Source: Prevotella sp. (GTDB lineage Bacteria; Bacteroidota; Bacteroidia; Bacteroidales; Bacteroidaceae). From it: DNA of 64,000 nt. The position numbers were made by a program, and so were the translations under genes. How positions within the stretch are numbered: the first letter of the stretch is position 1; every line of letters begins with the position of its first letter. The stretch covers positions 61,925 to 125,924 of the forward strand of contig JAILFH010000113.1 of assembly GCA_024697645.1 (NCBI GenBank), read 5' to 3'. Below are positions 53,742 through 62,215 of this stretch, in pieces. The notes under the pieces were generated by a model. It was not told the origin of the DNA and did no database searches. It saw only the letters and a list, made by a program, of their open reading frames with translations.

Positions 53742-54991
53742 TGACGTTTTACGGGTTTGGTGAATATGCGCTCACAGCATCTTATCAGCAAAGATGATGC
53801 CAAAATGTTTGTTCCTTCGGCATAGTACTGTAGGAAGTTGCCTATGAAGAAGACAATCAGGCACGCGGCATAGACCTTCCAGAACCAGTGGCTCTGACCT
53901 TTGGCCTCGCGTCTGACAGTGCTCCAGAGCAGTATGAGCGCAAGTGGATTGAGTAGAAATATCTGTAGATTGATGTTCACAGTGGGATGCTGTGAGAAAA
54001 TCATTGCCGTGAGAACGAGACCACAGATGCCGATGAGCAACAGCAGAACAAGGTCGAATCCCCAAAGCATCTTCTTCTGGCGGTATTCCCAGACGGTCAC
54101 TGCGACGATGATCAGTGCGAGAATCAGTGCGCAGGCTGTGGGACTCAGGGGAAATTCCTTCTCCACGGGGTTGTCGAACATCTCAACCAGCACGCGCTTC
54201 TCCTTCAGCAGTTTCTGCGTCACGGGTTTCCCGTCGACTAGGCTGTCCTGAAAGACAATGGTCGCATTGTCGAAATCGTCCATGAGGTTATACGGCAGGA
54301 ATTGCTGTTCGCTGACCGTAGTGGGCCAGTCGGCTTTCAGTCCGAGCAGCAGGTCGTTGCCCAGTTGTGCCCAGGGGCGGCCTTGCGTGTACTGATGGGT
54401 CAGTTCGCGGAACGACGGACCATTGTCCTTTCGCTCTATCTCCACCTTGCGGTTGCCGTCTGTGCTCTCAGCGAAGGGCAGCAGCAACATGTCGCGGGCC
54501 CGCGTCGTACAGTTGTCGTAGAATATGTTGTAGCGATATTCGCGGTTCTCGGGCAGATAGTTTTCCTCGATGGCTCGGCAGATGACGAGTTTGTCCTCGG
54601 CCGTGAGGTTCAGTTCCTGCTCCACGATTCCCCTTCGGTCGAAGCCATACGCTCCGCAGAAGTAGTCGTAGGGCTGTATGCCCATCTCGTAGTCGGTGAG
54701 TCCGAAGATGAACCGCAACACGAAGTGGGGCTTCCTGAAATTGAACATGCCGTAGTTCACGGCAATGTCAATATTTTTCTCAGTGTCAACATAGTGGATT
54801 GCCGTGTGTCCATAGAGGCTATAGGCCTCTTGGCCGGGCTGGCATGTGAGTAGGCTCAGGCTGACTGTAGAATCGATTTTCTGCAGTAGAGTGGAGTCGG
54901 TTTCCTGAATATCATAGGCTTTCAGGCTACCGCTGAAAAGGGTCAGCAGAGCCACAAAAAGAAATCTTAAAAATCCTTTTAAATGTTTCAC
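53738..54991 (-). CDS. DUF4105 membrane protein
   Basis: About 417 residues from a GTG at 54991 (MKHLKGFLRFLFVALLTLFSGS...), which gives a proper signal peptide; the track's ATG at 55063 runs through two promoter boxes. The DUF4105 domain follows (YSLYGHTAIHYVD; REYRYNIFYDNCTTRARDML, a possible Cys/His catalytic pair), then two or three membrane segments near the C-terminus (ACALILALIIVAVTVWEY; LLIGICGLVLTAMIF). DUF4105 resembles NlpC/P60-like peptidases, unproven. The leader may be nearly absent. It is coupled to the phosphatase-like gene by a 4-bp overlap. Confidence 0.82.
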   Translation of the reverse strand: MKHLKGFLRFLFVALLTLFSGSLKAYDIQETDSTLLQKIDSTVSLSLLTCQPGQEAYSLYGHTAIHYVDTEKNIDIAVNYGMFNFRKPHFVLRFIFGLTDYEMGIQPYDYFCGAYGFDRRGIVEQELNLTAEDKLVICRAIEENYLPENREYRYNIFYDNCTTRARDMLLLPFAESTDGNRKVEIERKDNGPSFRELTHQYTQGRPWAQLGNDLLLGLKADWPTTVSEQQFLPYNLMDDFDNATIVFQDSLVDGKPVTQKLLKEKRVLVEMFDNPVEKEFPLSPTACALILALIIVAVTVWEYRQKKMLWGFDLVLLLLIGICGLVLTAMIFSQHPTVNINLQIFLLNPLALILLWSTVRREAKGQSHWFWKVYAACLIVFFIGNFLQYYAEGTNILASSLLIRCCERIFTKPVKRQ

Positions 54992-54995
54992 GATG

Positions 54996-55003
54996 CAAAA
55001 ATA
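54996..55003 (-). promoter_or_regulatory. -7 box for the DUF4105 gene
   Basis: TATTTTTG on the minus strand directly before the GTG codon, so the transcript would start at or next to the start codon. Confidence 0.4.
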
Positions 55004-55048
55004 CTTTATATTTTGCGATTTTCGTGCGTTTATCTCGATTTTTTTCAA

Positions 55049-55056
55049 TAATTTTG
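55049..55056 (+). promoter_or_regulatory. -7 box for the outer-membrane protein operon
   Basis: TAATTTTG on the plus strand, 49 nt before the ATG at 55105. Confidence 0.6.
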
Positions 55057-55104
55057 CATCCAATTAGGAAATTTCTCACGAAAGTGGGTCTTTAAAATCA
55101 TAAA

Positions 55105-56433
55105 ATGAAGAAGATAATTCTTTCTACATTGGTCCTCGGTATGGCTTGTCTGGGGGCCGAGGCACAGAATAGTACGCAACTGGAGGCCCGTTACGGCCAC
55201 AGCAGCACAAACTCTCCGTACAGCCAGTATGGGTTGGGAACGATGGGCGACCAGTCGGGTAGTGCCAGTCGAGGCATGAACGGTTTGGGCATTGCCTATA
55301 GCGAGCACAATGTTGTGAACAATCTCAACCCTGCATCATATTCCAATATCGACTCCCTGTCGTTCATCTTCGACGTGGGCGTATCGGGTCAACTCACCAA
55401 CTTCAAGGAAGGTGGCGACCGCCTCAATGCCCGCAGTGCAAGTTTTGAGCATGCGATTGCAGGCTTCCGTCTCGCCCCGCATCTGGGCATGAGTCTCGGA
55501 ATGCTGCCTTATTCGAATGTGGGCTACAACTACACCACCACTGAGCGCATCAATTCCAGTTCGGGCTACACGACCTACTATCGCGGTACGGGTGGTATTC
55601 ACGAGGCCTATCTCGGTATGGGCTGGCAGCCGTTCAAGGGCGTTGCCTTCGGTGTCAACGGAGGTTATCTCTGGGGCAGTTACGACCGTTCGGTCGTCAA
55701 CAGTTATACTGAGTCGTCGGCCAACACGCTGTCGAAGTACTACTCGGCTACGGTCCACAGTTACAAACTCGACTTCGGACTTCAACTCACCGCCAAGATG
55801 TCGAAGAAGGACAAGGTGACGCTTGGTCTGACCTATGGCTACGGCCATAAGATTGGCGGCAAACCCTCTTGTGAGGTTATTTCTAACAACGCCGAGACAA
55901 GCGTTGCCGATACTACATCATATCCTCGTCAGGGAAATCTTCAACTCGAAGTGCCCCACACGTTTGGTGCGGGTCTGATGTGGAACCACAGCGGCAAGGT
56001 GAAGATTGGTGCCGACTATCAACTTGAGAAATGGGCCGATGTGGAATTGCCCGAATATGGCACCGTCGACGGAGTCACCGACTATCGTCTGCGCACAGGT
56101 TTGCTGAAAGACCGCCAGAAGTTTACGCTCGGAACTGAAATCTGTCCCGATGAGACCAGCCGCCGCTATCTCAACCGCGTGCGCTTCCGTGCTGGTGTGT
56201 CCTATGCTACACCTTATTTATTAATAAATGGGTATGAAGGTCCGAAGGAGTATAGCGCCACCATCGGCTTCGGTCTGCCCATCATGAATGGATGGAACAA
56301 CCGCTCCATTCTCAACATCAGTGCCCAGTGGGTTCGTCAGGACTCCAAGATGTTCATCACCGAAAACACCTTCCGCATCAACATTGCCCTCACGTTCAAC
56401 GAGGGTTGGTTTGCGAAGTGGAAAGTGGAGTAG
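55105..56433 (+). CDS. outer-membrane beta-barrel protein (FadL-like)
   Basis: 442 residues with a signal peptide (MKKIILSTLVLGMACLGAEA). The N-terminal hatch-like start SPYSQYGLGTMGDQSG, the many alternating aromatic strands and the C-terminal strand ending in WKVE suggest a barrel like the OMPP1/FadL group found in Bacteroidales. Such proteins admit hydrophobic substrates. It is followed after 26 bp by lptC and then the CNNM/CBS and PpiD-like genes, an order I recall from other Bacteroidales. The TTATTAATAAATGGGTAT run (TPYLLINGY) is notably AT-rich within the gene. Confidence 0.82.
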   Translation: MKKIILSTLVLGMACLGAEAQNSTQLEARYGHSSTNSPYSQYGLGTMGDQSGSASRGMNGLGIAYSEHNVVNNLNPASYSNIDSLSFIFDVGVSGQLTNFKEGGDRLNARSASFEHAIAGFRLAPHLGMSLGMLPYSNVGYNYTTTERINSSSGYTTYYRGTGGIHEAYLGMGWQPFKGVAFGVNGGYLWGSYDRSVVNSYTESSANTLSKYYSATVHSYKLDFGLQLTAKMSKKDKVTLGLTYGYGHKIGGKPSCEVISNNAETSVADTTSYPRQGNLQLEVPHTFGAGLMWNHSGKVKIGADYQLEKWADVELPEYGTVDGVTDYRLRTGLLKDRQKFTLGTEICPDETSRRYLNRVRFRAGVSYATPYLLINGYEGPKEYSATIGFGLPIMNGWNNRSILNISAQWVRQDSKMFITENTFRINIALTFNEGWFAKWKVE

Positions 56434-56459
56434 GGCGTGCCTAAAACGAAGATACTCAG

Positions 56460-57104
56460 ATGTTAAGGACATTCCGACTACTGATGCTGACCCTGCTGGC
56501 AGGAGTGCTGTTAGGCGCCTGTCAGGAACAGAAGGAGCACATTGCACCGGCCATTCGTGAGCAGGATTCCGTGCCCATGATGACCAGTTACGGCGTCAAT
56601 GCGCTCATCTCCGACTCGGGTGTCATCAAGTACAGGATTGTCACTGAGCAGTGGGACCTCAATCCGAATGTCGACCCTCCCCGCTCGAGTTTCGAGAAGG
56701 GCATCTTCCTCATTCAGTTCGATGAGAAGTTCCACGTGCAGTCCTACATACAGTGCGACACCGCCTACAACTACGACCGCAAGAAACTCTGGGAACTTCG
56801 CGGACGTGTCCGCATCCTCACCAAGGACGGACTTCAATACACCAGCGAGCAACTCTACTGGGACGAGGCTCGACACGAACTCTATTCCCACGTGTTCTCG
56901 CGTCTGGTCACTCCCGACCGCACGCTGCAGGGCTCCTATTTCCGCAGCGATGAGAAGATGACCCACTACTACGTCTCCAACAGTAAGGGAACCTTCGAGA
57001 AGAGCGACTTCGACGACTCCGAGAAGAACGGCAAGAACGACTCCTCAGTTGTTCAGCCGCCTATGCGCCCGATGCAGCAGCCACAACGACGAACCGACCA
57101 ATAA
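56460..57104 (+). CDS. lptC: LPS export protein LptC
   Basis: 214 residues. The signal has a lipobox (LLAGVLLGAC, cysteine 20), so unlike E. coli LptC it is probably a lipoprotein; this is common in Bacteroidetes. The LptC core follows with VIKYRIVTEQWDLNPN, KKLWELRGRVRILTKDGLQYTSEQLYWDEARHELYSH and the short beta strands of the jellyroll. LptC passes LPS from LptBFG to LptA. The C-terminus ends in a glutamine/proline-rich tail (PPMRPMQQPQRRT). It is in an operon with the outer-membrane protein before it and the CNNM/CBS gene 25 bp after. Confidence 0.9.
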   Translation: MLRTFRLLMLTLLAGVLLGACQEQKEHIAPAIREQDSVPMMTSYGVNALISDSGVIKYRIVTEQWDLNPNVDPPRSSFEKGIFLIQFDEKFHVQSYIQCDTAYNYDRKKLWELRGRVRILTKDGLQYTSEQLYWDEARHELYSHVFSRLVTPDRTLQGSYFRSDEKMTHYYVSNSKGTFEKSDFDDSEKNGKNDSSVVQPPMRPMQQPQRRTDQ

Positions 57105-57129
57105 CAAATAGTAAACTTCAACAACAGCA

Positions 57130-58416
57130 ATGAACGAATATCCAGTTGATCTCCCGCTCATCATCGGCATTCTTGTGTCGATGGCCTTCTCCGCCTTCTT
57201 CTCAGGCATGGAGATTGCCTTCGTCTCGAGCAACCGAATGCTCGTCGAAATGGAGAAAGAGAAGGAGGAAAGCGGATTCACACAGCGCATCATCTCCCAC
57301 TTCTTTGCTCATCCGAATGGCTTCGTGAGCACCATGCTCGTGGGAAACAACATTGCTCTGGTCATCTACGGACTGCTGATTGCGCGACTCTTCGACAACA
57401 CCATCTTTCAGGGCATGCAGCCTGGATTCACGGTGCCTGCCGACACGATTCTCTCCACGTTCATCGTGCTCTTCACGGGCGAGTTCCTGCCCAAGACGCT
57501 GTTCAAGAGCAATCCCAACCGACTGCTCTCGTTCTTTGCCGTTCCAGCCTATCTCTGCTATGTGGTCCTCTGGCCCATCAGCAAGTTCTCGACGCTGCTC
57601 TCAAGGTTCTTCCTGCGACTGGGCGGCGTGAAGATCTCTTCTGAGGTCGAGGACGAAGGCTTCTCGAAGATCGACCTCGACTATCTTGTGCAGTCGAGCA
57701 TCGACAGTGCCCGCAACGACGATGAGATTGACGATGAGGTGAAGATCTTCCAGAATGCTCTCGACTTTGGCGATACGAAGGTGCGCGACTGCATGATTCC
57801 ACGAACGGAGATTGTCGCCATTTCCACCGACAGCACGATGGACGACCTGCAGCAGAAGTTCGTCGAGAGCGGCCATTCCAAACTGCTCGTCTACGACGAG
57901 GACATCGACCATGTCACGGGCTACATCCATTCCTCCGAGATGTTCCGCCATCCGAAGGACTGGCACGAGACTGTTCGCACCATTCCCTTCGTGCCTGAGA
58001 CAATGGCCGCCCAGAAACTCATGCAGATCTTCCTGCAGCAGAAGAAGTCGCTCGCCGTTGTGGTCGATGAGTTCGGTGGCACCAGTGGAATCGTCTCTCT
58101 CGAGGACATCGTTGAGGAGATCTTCGGTGAGATTGAGGACGAGCACGACAGTTCCAACTACGTGGCGAAGCACCTCGAGAGTGGGGAGTATGTGCTCTCG
58201 GCCCGACTCGAAATCGACAAGGTCAATGAGATGTTCGACCTCGGCCTTCCTGAGAGCGACGACTACATGACGGTAGGCGGTCTGATTCTCCACGAATATC
58301 AGAGTTTCCCCAAACTCAACGAGGAAATCAAGATTGGCCGCTTCCTGTTCAAGATATTGAAGAATACAATGACAAAGATAGAACTTGTAAAGGTGAAAGT
58401 GACCGAAAATGAGTAA
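57130..58416 (+). CDS. CNNM/CBS-domain transporter-like protein (HlyC/CorC family)
   Basis: 428 residues. The N-terminal CNNM domain has three or four membrane segments (LPLIIGILVSMAFSAFFSGMEIAFVSSN; VSTMLVGNNIALVIYGLLIA). Two CBS domains follow (MIPRTEIVAISTDSTMDD; VVVDEFGGTSGIVSLEDIVEEIFGEI), then a CorC_HlyC domain (LPESDDYMTVGGLILHEY). Family members move or sense divalent cations, mainly Mg; the old name haemolysin is misleading. Related GldE proteins take part in gliding in Flavobacteria. Fully intact. It lies 25 bp after lptC. Confidence 0.94.
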   Translation: MNEYPVDLPLIIGILVSMAFSAFFSGMEIAFVSSNRMLVEMEKEKEESGFTQRIISHFFAHPNGFVSTMLVGNNIALVIYGLLIARLFDNTIFQGMQPGFTVPADTILSTFIVLFTGEFLPKTLFKSNPNRLLSFFAVPAYLCYVVLWPISKFSTLLSRFFLRLGGVKISSEVEDEGFSKIDLDYLVQSSIDSARNDDEIDDEVKIFQNALDFGDTKVRDCMIPRTEIVAISTDSTMDDLQQKFVESGHSKLLVYDEDIDHVTGYIHSSEMFRHPKDWHETVRTIPFVPETMAAQKLMQIFLQQKKSLAVVVDEFGGTSGIVSLEDIVEEIFGEIEDEHDSSNYVAKHLESGEYVLSARLEIDKVNEMFDLGLPESDDYMTVGGLILHEYQSFPKLNEEIKIGRFLFKILKNTMTKIELVKVKVTENE

Positions 58417-58477
58417 AATCGAGGGGGAAATCAGCCGAAAAACCAAATTTTGGCAGAAAAATTCCTTTATTTCATAA

Positions 58478-58493
58478 TATTTTTGTAATTTTG
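58478..58493 (+). promoter_or_regulatory. overlapping -7 boxes before ppiD
   Basis: TATTTTTG (58478-58485) and TAATTTTG (58486-58493) both fit TAnnTTTG; either could serve, and the leader would be about 60-75 nt. The gene thus has its own promoter apart from the lptC operon. Confidence 0.5.
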
Positions 58494-58560
58494 TACGCTT
58501 TTTTTAAGCAATGGTCTGAAATAAATAGAAAATAAATAAAAATAACAACAAAAAAAAGAA

Positions 58561-60702
58561 ATGGCAGCATTAGGAAAAATTAGAAGCAGAGGCCTGATCC
58601 TTATCTGTATCATCGGTTTGGGTCTGTTTGCGTTTATTGCCGAGGAGGCTGTGCGCTCATGTGAATCAACACGTAATGACCAGCGTCAGCAAGTAGGCGA
58701 AGTGTTAGGAGAGAAAATCAATGTGCAGGATTTTCAAAAACTCGTTGACGAGTATCAGGAAGTGATTAAGATGCAGCAGGGACAGGACAACCTTTCCGAG
58801 CAGCAACTCAATCAGGTGAAGGACGCAGTGTGGAACACGTTCGTCCAGAGCCGTATCGTTGAGAACGAAGCCAAGGAACTTGGTCTCACCGTTACCGATA
58901 CCGAGATGCAGAACATCCTGAAGGAAGGCACCAACCCCATGCTTCTCCAGACTCCGTTCGTCAATCAGCAGACGGGTCGTTTCGACGCAAACGCTCTGCA
59001 GAAATTCCTCGCAGAATATAAGACTCAGCAGTCTACCAACCCCCAGGTAGCAAGTCAGTATCAGACCATCTATCGCTACTGGACATTCATCGAGAAGACC
59101 CTGCGTCAGCAACTCCTCGCCCAGAAGTTCCAGAGCCTCGTAGGTCACTGTCTGCTCTCTAATCCCGTTGAGGCCAAGCAGGCTTTCGCCGATGAGAACA
59201 CCGAGAGCAGCATTGAACTCGCTTCGTTCCCCTACAGCAAGATTGCCGACGACAAGGTGGAAATCACCGACGCCGACCTCAAGGCTAAGTACGACGAGTT
59301 GAAGTCTCGCTTCGCTCAGTTCATGGAGAGCCGCGATGTGAAGTATGTCGACATCGAGGTTGCCGCTTCTGCAGCCGACCGCGCTGAAATCCAGAAGGCA
59401 TTCCAGGGCTACACCAAGGACCTCGCTGAGGCCGCTGATCCCGCTGAGGTGGTTCGCAAGAGCACATCGCTCGTTCCCTATCTCGGACTCCCCGTTGCTA
59501 AGGAGGCATTCTCTGCCGACATCGCAAGCCGTCTCGACTCAGTAGCCGTTGGCTCAGTCTTCGGTCCCTTCGAGAACAAGGGCGACAACAGCCTGAACCT
59601 CATCAAGGTCGTTGCTAAGACTCAACTTCCCGACTCTGTTCAGTATCGTCAGATTCAGGTCGGAGGCGCTACTGCCGACGAGGCTCACAAGCGTGCCGAC
59701 TCTATCTTCAACGCTATCAAGGCTGGTGGCGACATCGAGGCTATTGCCAAGAAGTATGGTCAGACCGCCGAGAAGGTTTGGCTCACCACACGCCAGTATC
59801 AGAGCGCTCCTTCTATCGATATGGATACGAAGAACTATCTCATGGCTCTCAACACAATGGCTTCGGGTGAACTCCGCAACATCACCCTGCCTCAGGGCAA
59901 CATCATCGTTCAGGTGCTCGATCGCCGCAACCCCATCACGAAGTACACTGCAGCCGTAGTGAAGAAGACCATCGACTTCTCGAAGGACACCTACAGCGCA
60001 GCCTACAATAAGTTCAGTTCGTTCGTAAGTGCCAACCGCACTGCTGAGGATCTGGCCAAGAACGCTCAGAAGAGTGGCTATCAGGTTCAGGAGCGCAAGG
60101 ACGTCACCACAGCCGAGCACTATCTCGCTGGCATTCGTGGCACCCGCGACGCCCTGAAGTGGCTCTTCGAGGCTGAGGAAGGCGACATCTCTCCGATGTA
60201 TGAGTGTGGCGACAACAACCACCTCCTCGTAGTTCTCCTCGACAAGATTCATCCCGTTGGCAACCGCACCCTCAACGATCCTCAGGTGAAGGAGATGGTG
60301 AAGGCTGAGGTCATGAAGGACAAGAAGGCTGAGCAACTCCTTGCAAAGGCTAAGACCATCAAGACCCTCAAGGAAGCCCAGGAGAAGGGCGCAGAGGTTA
60401 CTGCAGTCGACCAGATCACCTTCGGTGCTCCTGTATTCATCACTGCTACCGGCGCCAGCGAGCCCGCACTCAGCGGTGCCGTTGCTGCTGCACCTCTCAA
60501 CAAGTTCTCGGCTGCTCCTGTCAAGGGTAACGCAGGTGTCTACATGTTCCAGGTCATCAAGCGCCAGAACCGCGACGTGAAGTACGACGAGAAGGCTATG
60601 GAGCAGAAGATTCGTCAGCGCGCTATGCAGTATGCTGGTTCGTTCACCAACGAACTCTATCAGAAGGCAAAGGTTACCGACAATCGCTACCTGTTCTTCT
60701 AA
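58561..60702 (+). CDS. PpiD-like peptidyl-prolyl isomerase, membrane-anchored
   Basis: 713 residues. One N-terminal membrane segment (GLILICIIGLGLFAFIAEEAV) is followed by a SurA-N-like helical chaperone domain (about 40-200; GEVLGEKINVQDFQKLVDEY). A parvulin-type domain follows around residues 350-450 (QIQVGGATADEAHKRADSIF; GDIEAIAKKYGQT), and a C-terminal chaperone part. PpiD/SurA proteins help fold proteins leaving the Sec channel. The parvulin catalytic residues are not all clear, so isomerase activity is doubtful. Codon bias is extreme, showing high expression. Confidence 0.92.
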   Translation: MAALGKIRSRGLILICIIGLGLFAFIAEEAVRSCESTRNDQRQQVGEVLGEKINVQDFQKLVDEYQEVIKMQQGQDNLSEQQLNQVKDAVWNTFVQSRIVENEAKELGLTVTDTEMQNILKEGTNPMLLQTPFVNQQTGRFDANALQKFLAEYKTQQSTNPQVASQYQTIYRYWTFIEKTLRQQLLAQKFQSLVGHCLLSNPVEAKQAFADENTESSIELASFPYSKIADDKVEITDADLKAKYDELKSRFAQFMESRDVKYVDIEVAASAADRAEIQKAFQGYTKDLAEAADPAEVVRKSTSLVPYLGLPVAKEAFSADIASRLDSVAVGSVFGPFENKGDNSLNLIKVVAKTQLPDSVQYRQIQVGGATADEAHKRADSIFNAIKAGGDIEAIAKKYGQTAEKVWLTTRQYQSAPSIDMDTKNYLMALNTMASGELRNITLPQGNIIVQVLDRRNPITKYTAAVVKKTIDFSKDTYSAAYNKFSSFVSANRTAEDLAKNAQKSGYQVQERKDVTTAEHYLAGIRGTRDALKWLFEAEEGDISPMYECGDNNHLLVVLLDKIHPVGNRTLNDPQVKEMVKAEVMKDKKAEQLLAKAKTIKTLKEAQEKGAEVTAVDQITFGAPVFITATGASEPALSGAVAAAPLNKFSAAPVKGNAGVYMFQVIKRQNRDVKYDEKAMEQKIRQRAMQYAGSFTNELYQKAKVTDNRYLFF

Positions 60703-60785
60703 AGCATAGAACACTGATTTCCCAATCGTAGAAATCACTTCGGAAGTCTTCGCCCTTTCACAGGGTCAGAACTTCAACAGATATC

Positions 60786-60822
60786 ATCCCGCCCAGGCAT
60801 TCAGTTGCTTGGGCGGGATTTC
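60786..60822 (+). terminator. ppiD terminator
   Basis: ATCCCGCCCA (60786-60795) pairs with TGGGCGGGAT (60810-60819), then TTCGTT. Confidence 0.75.
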
Positions 60823-60830
60823 GTTGTAGC

Positions 60831-60950
60831 CCCTCCGCATTCCTTCTTCCGCATTCCTTCACTCCGCATTCCCGTCCTTCGCATTCCACGTCCTCCGCAT
60901 TCCTCGTCCTCCGCATACTCGTTGTCCGCATTCTCCGTCCTCCGCATACT
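60831..60950. repeat. eight 14-16-bp TCCGCATTC repeats
   Basis: CGCAT occurs at 60836, 60850, 60865, 60880, 60896, 60912, 60927 and 60943, each in a (C/G)TCCTCCGCATTC-like unit. The minus-strand 70- and 63-residue ORFs are made only of these repeats. Confidence 0.85.
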
Positions 60951-60972
60951 CTTTCGACGATACTGAGCATTT

Positions 60973-61107
60973 CTTTGTACGCTATAGACCATACCTTTCT
61001 ATCCTATAGACCACACCTTATTTATATATATATAGCGAGAGCGTACCTTTCTACTCTATTGAGCACACCTTTTCTATCCTATATAGCGCATGCCTTGTAT
61101 GGTTAAG
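60973..61107 (+). repeat. 22-bp palindrome-bearing repeats, diverged copies (locus 3)
   Basis: Units such as TATAGACCATACCTTTC, CTATAGACCACACCTTA and ATTGAGCACACCTTTT recur in the same orientation as loci at 12960 and 41436, but with more drift and a less clear palindrome. Confidence 0.65.
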
Positions 61108-61126
61108 TGCAAAAAGAAAGAGTATT

Positions 61127-61186
61127 AAAAAAAGCCCCCCAATCGGCGAAGCCGAAAAAAGCCCCCTTAGCGCAAAGCGCAAAAAA
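61127..61186. repeat. two short hairpin cassettes with AAAAAAGCCCCC
   Basis: AAAAAAGCCCCC is followed by CGGCGAAGCCG and again by GCGCAAAGCGC, each a small hairpin, ending in AAAAAATAAGG. Such cassettes are common in Bacteroidales intergenic DNA, to my memory. Confidence 0.6.
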
Positions 61187-61325
61187 TAAGGAATATTATT
61201 AAAAAAGGCAACCTATGCTCACGCACCAGTTGCCTTCAGAATCATGATCAAAAAACCTAACAAAGTAACAATTAAAAATTACGCGGACCAAAAACTATTT
61301 TTCTATCTGAATATTGCGTTCCCAA

Positions 61326-61362
61326 CTCCCCTCCCTTGAGGGAGGGGCTGGGGGTAGGCTCC
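61326..61362. repeat. REP-like palindrome CTCCCCTCCCTTGAGGGAGGGG
   Basis: CCCCTCCC-TTGA-GGGAGGGG (61328-61347) with a GGGGGTAGG tail. It lies 2 bp after the DUF5675 stop and can act as a terminator. Related palindromes lie inside the DUF3987 ORF. Confidence 0.75.
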
Positions 61363-61363
61363 C

Positions 61364-61987
61364 TTACTCAAGTACTGTCAGCCAAACAGCCTCGTCCTTT
61401 GCCTTAGTGTTCACAATCAGTTGCTTTATGATTTTCAGTCTATAAACTGAGTGGAGCACTTTGCCAACCTTCAGATTGTCGCCTACGAGGATGCAGCCCT
61501 GAGTGTCTTCGACACTGTTCCCTGCGTGTATACGGATTCCCTTGAAACCCTTTACACCGAGCAGGATGGGCAACCACCTATTGAACTTCGGCGAGTAACT
61601 GATCACTACTGCGTATCGTCCTGGGGGTATTGCAAACGGCTTGAATTTTTCCGCTTTCTTGGGCAAACGCAAAATCGTATTCATATCCTGCGTCGTCTTC
61701 GTTGCCAATACTGGTGGCTCGAGCGTATCGCAGATGTAAGTGAGCCCCTCTTCTGCCGTTTCCTCTTCTTCATTTCTTAGCGGCACCTGCTCCAGTTCGA
61801 AATTTACTTGATTCCGAACAAGTCGAGTGTTACATTTCAAGTTTTCATCATCAACGCCCTGTTGCTGATTTACCTTATCCTGCTCTCCCACACGCGCTTT
61901 AGTAGAGGCGTTTAGGCGAGAGTCCATATATAAATGTCCGATTGTATATCGGCCTTTCTTTGCGATTCTTTTCAAATATAATTCCAT
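61364..61987 (-). CDS. DUF5675 family protein with an N-terminal insertion
   Basis: 207 residues. The C-terminal half matches DUF5675 (IPPGRYAVVISYSPKFNRWLPILL; KGFKGIRIHAGNSVEDTQGCILVG), and the first strand (MELYLKRIAKKGRYTIGHLYMD) and CDTLEPP complete it. Between them lies a charged insertion of about 58 residues (RLNASTKARVGEQDKVNQQQG... to NEEEETAEEG) that most family members I recall do not have. DUF5675 is found in phages and mobile regions of Bacteroidetes, often where an endolysin-like protein would be; function unproven. The conserved HAG and QGCILVG residues are intact. Confidence 0.85.
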   Translation of the reverse strand: MELYLKRIAKKGRYTIGHLYMDSRLNASTKARVGEQDKVNQQQGVDDENLKCNTRLVRNQVNFELEQVPLRNEEEETAEEGLTYICDTLEPPVLATKTTQDMNTILRLPKKAEKFKPFAIPPGRYAVVISYSPKFNRWLPILLGVKGFKGIRIHAGNSVEDTQGCILVGDNLKVGKVLHSVYRLKIIKQLIVNTKAKDEAVWLTVLE

Positions 61988-62139
61988 AATATTTAGTATT
62001 TAGTGGAGAGGGGAGAGAGGAGAGAGATTCCCTCGCCCTCATTTTCTCCAGATTATTTGTGATTTGTAAGTATTAATAGTTTTGAGTTTACGACATTCTG
62101 TCGTGATTTTCGACGGCACCCGAACATTCGCAGCCTCGA

Positions 62140-62195
62140 ATTACTCATTTCTCATTACTCATTACTCATTTCTCATTACTCATTTCTCATTATTC
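62140..62195. repeat. heptamer array ATTACTC/ATTTCTC
   Basis: Eight 7-bp units in a row (ATTACTC ATTTCTC ATTACTC ATTACTC and so on) between the DUF5675 and DUF3987 genes. Confidence 0.8.
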
Positions 62196-62215
62196 TACGA
62201 CCTTAATGTTATATG

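Noticed and set aside
59554-60738. 394-residue minus-strand ORF opposite ppiD
   Set aside because: Antisense shadow; leucine/serine-rich with no domain.
60758-60992. Arginine/glutamate-rich minus-strand ORFs of 70 and 63 residues
   Set aside because: Entirely encoded by the 15-bp CCGCAT repeats; two frames are open equally.
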